Part shown: piece by piece, positions 1-5,112 of the stretch | How the letters are laid out: each line of letters starts with the position of its first letter | Position numbering within the stretch: position 1 is the first letter of the stretch | Assembly: GCA_025351065.1 (NCBI GenBank) | Contig: JANXWQ010000622.1 | Location: forward strand, 1 to 6,320 | Length of the DNA stretch: 6,320 bases | Source of the DNA: Chthoniobacter sp. | GTDB taxonomy: Bacteria; Verrucomicrobiota; Verrucomicrobiia; Chthoniobacterales; Chthoniobacteraceae | Direction: 5' to 3' | Notes under the pieces: generated by a model | What the model saw: the letters and a program-made list of their open reading frames with translations, nothing else | Told to the model about the DNA's origin: nothing | Databases searched by the model: none | Position numbers and translations under genes: made by a program

Positions 1-522
1 GGCGGCAGCGGACGCCGGATGGGCGACGGCCCGCTGCACGAGCTGACCGACGACGGCTGGCGCGCGACCTTCGATTTCAACCTCACCTCGCTGATGCTCT
101 CGAACCGCGCCGCCGTCCGCCAGTTCCTCGCGCAGGGCACCGGCGGCAGCATCCTGAACATGGGCAGCGTGCTCGCGTGGAGCCCCTCGCCGCGGCACTT
201 TTCCACGCACGCCTACGCGGCGGCGAAAGCCGCGATGATCGGCTTCAGCAAAGCGACGGCGGCCTATTACGCGCCGCAGAATATCCGCATCAACGTGCTC
301 GCGCCCGCGTTGGTCGAGACGCCGATGGCGGAACGCGCGGCGCAGGACGAGACGATCCGGCGCTTCATCAAAACCAAGCAGCCGCTCGACGGCGGGCGCA
401 TCGGCCAGCCGGGCGATCTCGACGCGGCGGCGGTTTATTTCATGGGCGACGGCGCGCGTTTCACCACCGGCCAGGTGCTCGCCGTCGATGGCGGCTGGTC
501 GGTCACGGAGGGCGGCGAATGA
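1..522 (+). CDS. SDR-family oxidoreductase, C-terminal part (5' end outside window)
   Basis: This is a short-chain dehydrogenase/reductase that would use NAD(P)(H) to interconvert an alcohol and a ketone on a small, probably sugar-like, cytosolic substrate. The reading frame is open from base 1; an internal ATG at 19 is unlikely to be the start because the Rossmann glycine motif lies upstream of the window. The opening residues GGSG probably follow the family's N-x-A-G motif. Visible hallmarks are the structural Asn in FDFNLTS (codon 79-81), the catalytic Ser in NMGSV (codon 166-168), Tyr and Lys in YAAAK (codons 214-216 and 226-228), the NIRINVLAPALVETPM segment after the active site, and the C-terminal TTGQVLAVDGGW signature. 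The stop TGA (520-522) overlaps the next start as ATGA, so the two genes are probably translationally coupled. SDR assignment is firm; substrate is unknown. Confidence 0.93.
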   Translation, partial: GGSGRRMGDGPLHELTDDGWRATFDFNLTSLMLSNRAAVRQFLAQGTGGSILNMGSVLAWSPSPRHFSTHAYAAAKAAMIGFSKATAAYYAPQNIRINVLAPALVETPMAERAAQDETIRRFIKTKQPLDGGRIGQPGDLDAAAVYFMGDGARFTTGQVLAVDGGWSVTEGGE

Positions 523-1418
523 GCAGCGTCGCCATCGGCCTCGACCTCGGCGGCACGCAGATCAAAGGCGTGGTGGCCACCTGGACGGGCGACATCCTCC
601 GCCGCGAAGTGCGCGCGACCAATGATGACGGCACCGACTCGAAAACGTGGGCCTTCATCGCGCGCAAGCTCGCCGATCATCTCGGCGCGGAGCTCGCCGT
701 GGGCGTCTCCGCGCCGGGGCTCGCGGCGCGCGACCGGCGCTCCATCGCCATCCTGCCGCAGCGCCTGCGCGGCATGGAGGGGCTCGACTGGACGGACTTC
801 CTCGCGCGCGACCACCCCGTGCCCGTGAGCAATGACGCGCAGTCCGCGCTCGCCGGCGAGGCGTGGATCGGCGCGGCGCGCGGCTTGCAAAACGCGGTCA
901 TGCTCACGCTCGGCACCGGCGTGGGCGGCGCGATTTTGGCCGATGGGAAAATCCTCCGCGGTCATCTCGGCCGCGCCGGCCACCTCGGCCATGTGTGCCT
1001 CGATGTCGCCGGCCCGCCCGACATCGTGGGCATGCCCGGCGCGCTGGAGGACTGCATCGGCAATCACAACATCGCCGTGCGCACCGGCGGACTCTTTGCC
1101 ACCACGCACGAACTCATCGCCGCCTACCGCACCGGCGAGCCCGAGGCGGTGCGGCTGTGGCTGGCCTCGATCCACGCGCTCGCCTGCGCCATCGCCAGCT
1201 TCGTCAACGTGCTCGACCCCGAGGCCGTGATCCTCGGCGGCGGCATCGCGCAGGCTGGGGATGCTGTGTTTGAGCCGCTCCGCGCGGCACTGGCCCGCCT
1301 CGAGTGGCGGCCCGCCGGCCATGCCGTGAAGCTGCTGCCTGCCACGCTCGGCGAATGGGCCGGGGCCATCGGCGCGGCGCGCGGGGCGATGGAGGAGGGG
1401 AGAAGGTATGAGGTATGA
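519..1418 (+). CDS. ROK-family sugar kinase-like protein lacking the zinc cysteines
   Basis: The product is a 299-residue cytosolic protein of the ROK (repressor, ORF, kinase) family, whose kinase members phosphorylate hexoses or amino sugars with ATP. The start ATG at 519 is preceded by a good Shine-Dalgarno GGAGGG (507-512). There is no N-terminal helix-turn-helix, so it is kinase-like rather than repressor-like. Seen: phosphate-1 loop DLGGTQIKG (residues 9-17), VSNDAQSA with the likely catalytic Asp106, phosphate-2 loop LTLGTGVGGAIL (129-140), GRAGHLGHV (151-159) and the adenosine-region VILGGGIAQAG (237-247). Two family-typical features are altered. The sugar-contacting Glu of GxAGExGH is His155. 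The CxCGxxGCxE zinc motif is replaced by PDIVGMPGALE (167-177), retaining His158 of GH but none of the three motif cysteines. The last codons and the stop lie in a heptamer repeat array, so the C-terminal RRYEV is repeat-derived. Kinase activity is likely but not assured. Confidence 0.9.
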   Translation: MSSVAIGLDLGGTQIKGVVATWTGDILRREVRATNDDGTDSKTWAFIARKLADHLGAELAVGVSAPGLAARDRRSIAILPQRLRGMEGLDWTDFLARDHPVPVSNDAQSALAGEAWIGAARGLQNAVMLTLGTGVGGAILADGKILRGHLGRAGHLGHVCLDVAGPPDIVGMPGALEDCIGNHNIAVRTGGLFATTHELIAAYRTGEPEAVRLWLASIHALACAIASFVNVLDPEAVILGGGIAQAGDAVFEPLRAALARLEWRPAGHAVKLLPATLGEWAGAIGAARGAMEEGRRYEV

Positions 1419-1439
1419 GGTATGAAGGATGAGTGATGA
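1405..1439 (+). repeat. Heptamer repeat array A (5 units, forward orientation)
   Basis: Five contiguous 7-bp units read GGTATGA, GGTATGA, GGTATGA, AGGATGA, GTGATGA. The array overlaps the 3' end of the ROK gene and provides its TGA stop (1416-1418). Bases 1408-1440 are the exact reverse complement of 2674-2706 (33 bp, array D), and 1415-1440 are identical to 2289-2314 (26 bp, array C). Unit order is conserved between arrays, which points to copying of a whole block rather than independent slippage. Confidence 0.92.
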
Positions 1440-1444
1440 AAACT

Positions 1445-1456
1445 AACGCGCGCGTT
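1445..1456. repeat. 12-bp perfect palindrome between arrays A and B
   Basis: AACGCGCGCGTT is a perfect self-complementary sequence in the 26-bp spacer between the two facing heptamer arrays, roughly at its middle. It could extend as a cruciform, or be the tip region of the longer A/B hairpin (1417-1432 can pair perfectly with 1481-1496). It may be a remnant, an insertion junction or a protein-binding site; nothing in the sequence decides between these. Confidence 0.6.
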
Positions 1457-1465
1457 TTCCTGCCT

Positions 1466-1500
1466 TTCATACCTCATCCTTCATCCTTCATACCTCATCC
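1466..1500 (-). repeat. Heptamer repeat array B (5 units, reverse orientation)
   Basis: Five contiguous units read on the + strand as TTCATAC, CTCATCC, TTCATCC, TTCATAC, CTCATCC, i.e. consensus YTCATMC, the complement of array A's unit. It faces array A across a 26-bp gap and ends 8 bp before the chosen SIS start. Bases 1481-1499 are the exact reverse complement of 2288-2306 in array C (19 bp). Translated in the SIS frame the array gives the low-complexity string HPSSFIPHPF, which is unlikely to be genuine protein. Confidence 0.92.
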
Positions 1501-1507
1501 TTTCCCG

Positions 1508-2299
1508 ATGCTCCCCGCCCACGACTACCTCACCAAATGCCGCGCCCTGATCGACGCGGTGGAAAGCCAGACGCCCGCCATCGCGCAGGCCGCGGACTGG
1601 TTCGCGGCGACGATCCTTGCGGGGCGCATGGTGCATGTCTTCGGCTCGGGCCATTCGCGGATCATGGTCGAGGAAATGTGGCCGCGCTACGGCTCGTTCC
1701 CCGGCTTCAATCCCATCGTCGAGCTGTCGCTCAGCTTTCACAATCTCGTGGTCGGCGCGAACGGGCAGCGGCAGGCCATGTTCCTCGAAAACGTGAGCGG
1801 GCTCGCCGAGCGCATCCTGCGCAACTTCGACCTCGCGCCGCAGGACTCGGCGCTGGTGATTTCGTCGGGCGGCTGCAACGTCGTGCCCATCGAGATCGCC
1901 GAGCAGTTTCAAAAGCGCGGCGTGCGCGTGGTGGCGATCATTTCCCGCGCGCACAGCGAGGCCAGCACCAGCCGCCGCGCCGACGGGAAAAAGCTCCACG
2001 ACTTTGCCGACCTCACGCTCGACACCGGCGCGCCGGTCGGCGACGCGATGGTGAAAATCGCCGGCCTCGCCACGCCGGTCGCGCCCGGCTCGACCGTCGG
2101 CGGCTGCCTGCTCGTGAACGCGATCAAAGCCGAAGTAGCCGCGCGCTTGACGAAGGCCGGACAGCCGCCGCGGGTGCTGAGCGCGGGGGCAATCGTGGGT
2201 GCGGAAAGGGCGGTTGAGCTTTTTGAAAGCGCCTACGATGAACACGCCCGGCGGCTGGCTAAAATGTATGAGCGGATAGGGCTGAGTGATGAGGTATGA
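1508..2299 (+). CDS. SIS-domain phosphosugar-binding protein (sugar isomerase domain, UPF0309-like)
   Basis: A 263-residue cytosolic protein with the sugar isomerase (SIS) fold, which binds phosphosugars and in family members catalyses aldose-ketose isomerisation or related lyase/etherase chemistry. Seen: N-terminal helix (1-38), then VHVFGSGHSRIMVEEM (42-57) with the phosphate-binding GSGHS loop, the second loop ALVISSGGCN (115-124) followed by a helix, RVVAIISRAHS (140-150), LDTGAPVGDA (171-180) and PGSTVGGCLL (193-202). The single SIS domain with these elements resembles the SIS_2/UPF0309 group. I chose ATG 1508 because the frame extends upstream to GTG 1433/ATG 1436 only through the repeat-encoded peptide of array B. 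No clear Shine-Dalgarno precedes 1508, whereas 1436 has a purine-rich AAGGA at 1425-1429, so the start is not certain. The stop TGA (2297-2299) lies inside heptamer array C, giving the same terminal Glu-Val as the ROK protein. Confidence 0.88.
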   Translation: MLPAHDYLTKCRALIDAVESQTPAIAQAADWFAATILAGRMVHVFGSGHSRIMVEEMWPRYGSFPGFNPIVELSLSFHNLVVGANGQRQAMFLENVSGLAERILRNFDLAPQDSALVISSGGCNVVPIEIAEQFQKRGVRVVAIISRAHSEASTSRRADGKKLHDFADLTLDTGAPVGDAMVKIAGLATPVAPGSTVGGCLLVNAIKAEVAARLTKAGQPPRVLSAGAIVGAERAVELFESAYDEHARRLAKMYERIGLSDEV

Positions 2300-2313
2300 A
2301 GGATGAGTGATGA
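2286..2313 (+). repeat. Heptamer repeat array C (4 units, forward orientation)
   Basis: Four contiguous units read GTGATGA, GGTATGA, AGGATGA, GTGATGA. The array covers the stop codon of the SIS gene (2297-2299) and the start codon of the four-helix-bundle gene (2303-2305), and its GAGG (2291-2294) could serve as that gene's ribosome binding site. Bases 2289-2314 are the exact reverse complement of 2674-2699 in array D (26 bp), so the two arrays could form a long stem enclosing the whole small gene. Confidence 0.92.
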
Positions 2314-2665
2314 AGGGCAGAGGCAGGATTTACGGGCGCGGACGACGGCGTTTGCGTTGCGGGTTTTGAAGATGGTTTCGGCGCTGCCGAAGTCGCAGAT
2401 TGCGCGGACGCTCGGCGGGCAGGTGCTGAGATCGGGAACGTCGGTCGGGGCAAACTATCGCGAGGCTTATCGGGCGCGCTCGAAGGCGGAGTTTATCGCG
2501 AAGCTGGGCGACTGTCTGCGCGAGTTGGAGGAAACGTCCTACTGGCTGGAACTCCTCTCCGCCGCGGAAATCATCAAGCCCGAGCGTCTCGCCGACCTCC
2601 GCAAAGAAGCCGATGAGCTTCTCGCCATTTTCACCACGATTTCCAAGAACGCGAAATCCGCCTGA
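2303..2665 (+). CDS. Four-helix-bundle protein (23S rRNA intervening-sequence protein family)
   Basis: A 120-residue helical protein of the family found as ORFs in 23S rRNA intervening sequences (S23/IVP proteins, Pfam PF05635 from memory), also related to the Avd accessory protein of diversity-generating retroelements. Members form small basic helical-bundle oligomers that bind nucleic acid; the role of stand-alone copies is unsettled. Seen: helix 1 (about 12-27, TTAFALRVLKMVSALP), the family signature QVLRSGTSVGANYREA (40-55), a long helix 3 KAEFIAKLGDCLRELEETSY (61-80) continuing into WLELL, and helix 4 from about 93 to 115. Length is normal for the family and the gene looks intact. The start ATG and the first residues MSDEG come from heptamer array C, 3 bp after the SIS stop; the stop is followed 8 bp later by array D. 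The first half appears less GC-rich and more G/T-rich than its neighbours, consistent with separate origin. Confidence 0.9.
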   Translation: MSDEGQRQDLRARTTAFALRVLKMVSALPKSQIARTLGGQVLRSGTSVGANYREAYRARSKAEFIAKLGDCLRELEETSYWLELLSAAEIIKPERLADLRKEADELLAIFTTISKNAKSA

Positions 2666-2673
2666 CCGGAACA

Positions 2674-2708
2674 TTCATCACTCATCCTTCATACCTCATA
2701 CCTCATGC
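2674..2708 (-). repeat. Heptamer repeat array D (5 units, reverse orientation)
   Basis: Five contiguous units read on the + strand as TTCATCA, CTCATCC, TTCATAC, CTCATAC, CTCATGC. The last unit differs by one base (G for M) and contains the start codon ATG (2705-2707) of the MetE-like gene, so that gene begins inside the repeat and has no Shine-Dalgarno, only pyrimidine-rich sequence. The array is exactly complementary to array A over 33 bp and to array C over 26 bp. Confidence 0.92.
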
Positions 2709-3739
2709 CTTTTCCCCCGCTCCGCGCAACCGTCATCGGCAGTTATCCGTTCCCGTCGTGGCTGGAGTTTGCCTGCCAACATCTCGGCGAGTTTGGCAAA
2801 GACGACATCGCCGAGTTGCAGGACGACGCGGTCATCGCCGCGCTGCACGACCAGCTCGCGGCGGGGCTCGATGTCGTCACCGATGGCGAGCAGACGCGGC
2901 TCGATTTCAATCTCTCGTTCTACGGTTTCCTCGACGGCCTCGAACTCGAAGGCGCATCTCCCCGCCGCTTCGGCCCGCCCGCGCACGACCAGCGCGGCAA
3001 GCACGCCGTCGTCGGCGAACTGCGCGCGCCGCGCGGGCTCGGAGTGGTGGAGGAGTTCAAGCGGCTGCAGCGTCTCGCGCCCGCCGGGCTGGTGCTCAAA
3101 GCGAGCGTCCCCGGCCCCTACACGCTGAGCGGGCGGCTGGTGCCAAACGCGCAGTATCCCGACCGCTACGCGCTGACCGAGGCGCTGCTGCCCATCGTGC
3201 GCGCGGAGCTGGAGGCGCTGGTCGCGGCGGGCTGCCGGGAGATCACGGTCGATGAGCCGTCGATGAGTTGCTACGCGCACCGCGAGGAGCCGAAAAAGTT
3301 CGTCGAGATTTTCAACCGCACCGTCGCACCGGTCGTCGGCAAATGCCGGCTCTCGACGCATCTCTGCTTCGGCAATTTCAAAGGCCGCGCCGTGGGCCTG
3401 CGCCGCTACGCGCCGATGTTCCCCGCCTTTCTCGACATGACCCTCGACGAGGTGCATCTCGAAATGGCCAGCCGCGAGTTTTCCGAAATCGCGATCATCG
3501 GCGAAATCGCGAAGCGCATGGATGTCGCCGTCGGGATCATCGACGTGAAGAGCTACTTCATCGAGACGCCCGAGGAAGTGGCCGCGCGCGTCCGGCTCTG
3601 CCTGGCGCACGCGCCCGCGGAGAGGCTTTCCTTTGCGCCTGACTGCGGCCTTTCACAGACCGCGCGCTGGGCCGCGCGGCAGAAGCTCGCCAACATGGTT
3701 GCGGGGGTGAAAATCGTGCGCCAGGAACTCGGCTTATGA
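2705..3739 (+). CDS. MetE-like methyltransferase, single catalytic domain (cobalamin-independent methionine synthase II family)
   Basis: A 344-residue cytosolic protein matching only the C-terminal catalytic half of MetE (about 750 residues in E. coli), like other short 'core' MetE homologues. MetE moves a methyl group to a zinc-bound thiolate, normally homocysteine. Seen: TVIGSYPFPSWL (9-20), VVTDGEQTRLDF (57-68), VPGPYTLSG (135-143), VDEPSM (182-187), STHLCFGNF (217-225), HLEMASRE (251-258) and SFAPDCGLS (309-317). His219, Cys221, Glu253 and Cys314 match the four MetE zinc ligands. The spacings Asp183-His219 (36) and Glu253-Cys314 (61) equal those of E. coli Asp605-His641 and Glu665-Cys726, so the metal site is complete. 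With no N-terminal domain, the methyl donor may not be folate and the acceptor may not be homocysteine. Its start lies in repeat array D; its stop overlaps the next gene as ATGA. Calling it metE would be premature. Confidence 0.9.
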   Translation: MPFPPLRATVIGSYPFPSWLEFACQHLGEFGKDDIAELQDDAVIAALHDQLAAGLDVVTDGEQTRLDFNLSFYGFLDGLELEGASPRRFGPPAHDQRGKHAVVGELRAPRGLGVVEEFKRLQRLAPAGLVLKASVPGPYTLSGRLVPNAQYPDRYALTEALLPIVRAELEALVAAGCREITVDEPSMSCYAHREEPKKFVEIFNRTVAPVVGKCRLSTHLCFGNFKGRAVGLRRYAPMFPAFLDMTLDEVHLEMASREFSEIAIIGEIAKRMDVAVGIIDVKSYFIETPEEVAARVRLCLAHAPAERLSFAPDCGLSQTARWAARQKLANMVAGVKIVRQELGL

Positions 3740-4263
3740 AACAGAAACTCACGCTCAACGTCGCCGACCTCGGGCCGCTGATCCGCATCATCCGAGGCAG
3801 TCGTGTCATGCTCGACAGTGACTTAGCCGTGCTCTACGGCGTGGAAACGAAAGTGCTTAAGCGAGCGGTAAAGCGAAACGTCGAAAGGTTCCCAGACGAT
3901 TTCATGTTTCCGCTTACGGCAGAATAACTTGCAAACTTGAGGTGCCAAATTGGCACCTCAAGTTTGGCGCATGGTGGCAGTCGCTATCGGCCATACGTCT
4001 TCACGCAGGAAGGCATCGCCATGCTCTCCAGCGTGCTGCGGAGCGGGCGCGCGGTGGAGGTGAATGTGGCGATCATGCGCGCCTTTGTGCGGCTGCGGGA
4101 GATGACGCTCGGCATCGGGGAGCTGGCGCGCAAGGTGGAGGCGCTGGAACGCGGCTTTGCCAGACATGGCGAGGATTTCAAGGTGGTCTTCGATGCGCTG
4201 CGGCAGTTGATGACGCCGCCGGAAAAGCCGCGGCGGAAAATCGGCTTCAACGCGCCGGACTGA
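3736..4263 (+). pseudogene. ORF6N-domain DNA-binding protein gene interrupted by an in-frame TAA
   Basis: ORF6N proteins are small DNA-binding proteins first known from phage antirepressors and common as stand-alone accessory genes. The gene starts at ATG 3736 (Shine-Dalgarno AGGA at 3723-3726), overlapping the MetE-like stop. The first 63 codons give the ORF6N core: LIRIIRGSRVMLDSDLAVLYGV, a KRAVKRNVERFPDDFMF stretch, then LTAE and TAA (3925-3927). The same frame resumes directly with LANLRCQIGTSS, YVFTQEGIAMLSSVLRS and VNVAIMRAFVRLREM, ending RRKIGF-NAPD at TGA 4261-4263. Family members usually read LTAEE at the break, so TAA most simply arose from GAA by one G-to-T change. The full frame would be 175 residues plus the stop position. 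The downstream part could restart at TTG 3937 or be read through, but a nonsense-inactivated gene is the plain reading. A sequencing error is possible. GC is lower in the first half than in the flanking genes, suggesting acquisition. Confidence 0.82.
3932..3966. repeat. 35-bp perfect palindrome (17-bp arms, 1-nt centre) in the ORF6N gene
   Basis: The left arm CAAACTTGAGGTGCCAA (3932-3948) is exactly complementary to the right arm TTGGCACCTCAAGTTTG (3950-3966) around a single A at 3949. It begins 5 bp after the premature TAA and lies in coding sequence for the segment ANLRCQIGTSSL. It would make a very stable cruciform or, with a few unpaired central bases, an RNA hairpin. No T-run follows, so it is not a canonical terminator. 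Confidence 0.9.
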
Positions 4264-4266
4264 GCG

Positions 4267-5112
4267 ATGATCGAACCGCTGCTCCGCGACGACGCCTTTC
4301 TCGCCGATGTGGCGCAGCCGCCCGCCACGCCGGACGAACTGCGCGTGTGGTGGCTGGGGCAGAGCGGGTTTCTCGTGCGGTGCGGCGGGCACTTTGCGCT
4401 GCTCGATCCGTATCTCTCGGACTCGCTGACAAAAAAATATGCGACGACGGACAAGCCGCATGTGCGCATGACGGAGCGGGTGATCGCGCCGGAGCGGCTG
4501 ACGGGGATCGAGGTCATCACGTCGAGCCACAACCACACGGATCATCTTGATGCAGAGACGCTGCGACCGCTGGTCGCGGCGAACCCGCAGGCGCGGCTGG
4601 TCATCCCCGAGGCGAATCGCGCGTTCGTCGTGAACCGGCTTGGCATCAGCATCGCCGGGCCGGTGGGTTTGGACGACGGCACGAGCGCGCCGGTGGGTGC
4701 GTTCACGTTTCACGGCATCGCCGCGGCGCACAATGACCTCACGACCGATGCGGCGGGGCGTCAGCCGTTTCTCGGCTACGTCATCCGCTGCGGGCGGTGG
4801 ACCATCTACCACTCGGGTGACACGCTGCTTTACGACGGACTCGTGGAAAAGCTGCGCGCCTTTGCGCCCCTCGACCTCGCGCTGCTGCCGATCAACGGGC
4901 ACAGACCTGAGCGCCGCGTGGCCGGAAACCTCGACGGACGCGAGGCCGCGCAGCTCGCGCACGCCATCGGCGCGCGGTGGGTGGTGCCGTGCCACTACGA
5001 GATGTTCGCCTTCAACACGGCCGATCCGGGCGAGCTTTTCATCCCGGAGTGCGAGCGGCTCGGGCAGCCGTACCGCATGCTTCGCGCGGGGGAGGCGCTG
5101 GCGCTGCTGTAG
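4267..5112 (+). CDS. UlaG-like metallo-beta-lactamase-fold hydrolase
   Basis: A 281-residue cytosolic metallohydrolase resembling UlaG, the L-ascorbate-6-phosphate lactonase, and its relatives that open sugar lactones. Seen: RVWWLGQSGFLVR (26-38), DPYLSDS (47-53), the metal motif HxHxDH as HNHTDH (His88, His90, Asp92, His93), His155 in AAAHND, Asp185 in YHSGDT and His243 in VPCHYEMF. All expected metal-binding residues are therefore present. The WWLGQSGFL opening and the YHSGDT and CHYEMF segments fit the UlaG branch better than beta-lactamases or glyoxalases. It starts 3 bp after the ORF6N stop, with no clear Shine-Dalgarno, so translation may depend on ribosomes arriving from upstream; the premature stop in the ORF6N gene could weaken that. 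The TAG stop lies in the left arm of a stem-loop. In this cluster a lactonase acting on the product of one of the dehydrogenases is the obvious proposal, but the substrate is unknown. Confidence 0.9.
   Translation: MIEPLLRDDAFLADVAQPPATPDELRVWWLGQSGFLVRCGGHFALLDPYLSDSLTKKYATTDKPHVRMTERVIAPERLTGIEVITSSHNHTDHLDAETLRPLVAANPQARLVIPEANRAFVVNRLGISIAGPVGLDDGTSAPVGAFTFHGIAAAHNDLTTDAAGRQPFLGYVIRCGRWTIYHSGDTLLYDGLVEKLRAFAPLDLALLPINGHRPERRVAGNLDGREAAQLAHAIGARWVVPCHYEMFAFNTADPGELFIPECERLGQPYRMLRAGEALALL

Larger units (their letters stand above)
2286..2708 (+). mobile_element. Candidate IVS-like element: four-helix-bundle gene between inverted heptamer arrays
   Basis: The segment consists of array C, a 120-codon four-helix-bundle gene and array D, with 26 bp of perfect inverted complementarity at its ends. 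It sits between two genes of the metabolic cluster and nothing else separates them. No transposase, target-site duplication or attachment site is visible, so mobility is inferred only from the architecture, the repeated arrays and the family of the enclosed protein. An alternative is that the arrays are independent intergenic repeats and the gene is an ordinary resident. Confidence 0.35.

Noticed and set aside
177..518. Extending the ROK gene upstream to ATG 177
   Set aside because: The extra part is Arg-rich out-of-frame translation of the SDR gene; ATG 519 has a Shine-Dalgarno and sits right before DLGGTQIKG.
435..1322. 295-codon minus-strand frame opposite the SDR and ROK genes
   Set aside because: Low-complexity Ala/Gly/Arg/His composition and no domain; shadow of the ROK coding frame.
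1445..1458. Palindrome plus TTTT as a rho-independent terminator of the ROK gene
   Set aside because: The T-run is only 4 nt and is partly inside the palindrome; the stem alone is short. Not enough to call a terminator.
1405..1500. Heptamer arrays as a CRISPR
   Set aside because: Units are 7 bp, directly tandem and without unique spacers; this is a short tandem repeat, not a CRISPR.
1481..2245. 254-codon minus-strand frame opposite the SIS gene
   Set aside because: Shadow frame of the SIS gene with no recognisable motif.
2696..3610. 304-codon minus-strand frame opposite the MetE-like gene
   Set aside because: Shadow frame; the plus strand holds all MetE zinc ligands at the correct spacing.
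3942..4550. 202-codon plus-strand frame across the ORF6N 3' half and MBL start
   Set aside because: Ala/Arg-rich out-of-frame reading of two genes with clear motifs in the other frame; the ORF6N frame continues directly past TAA without any frameshift.
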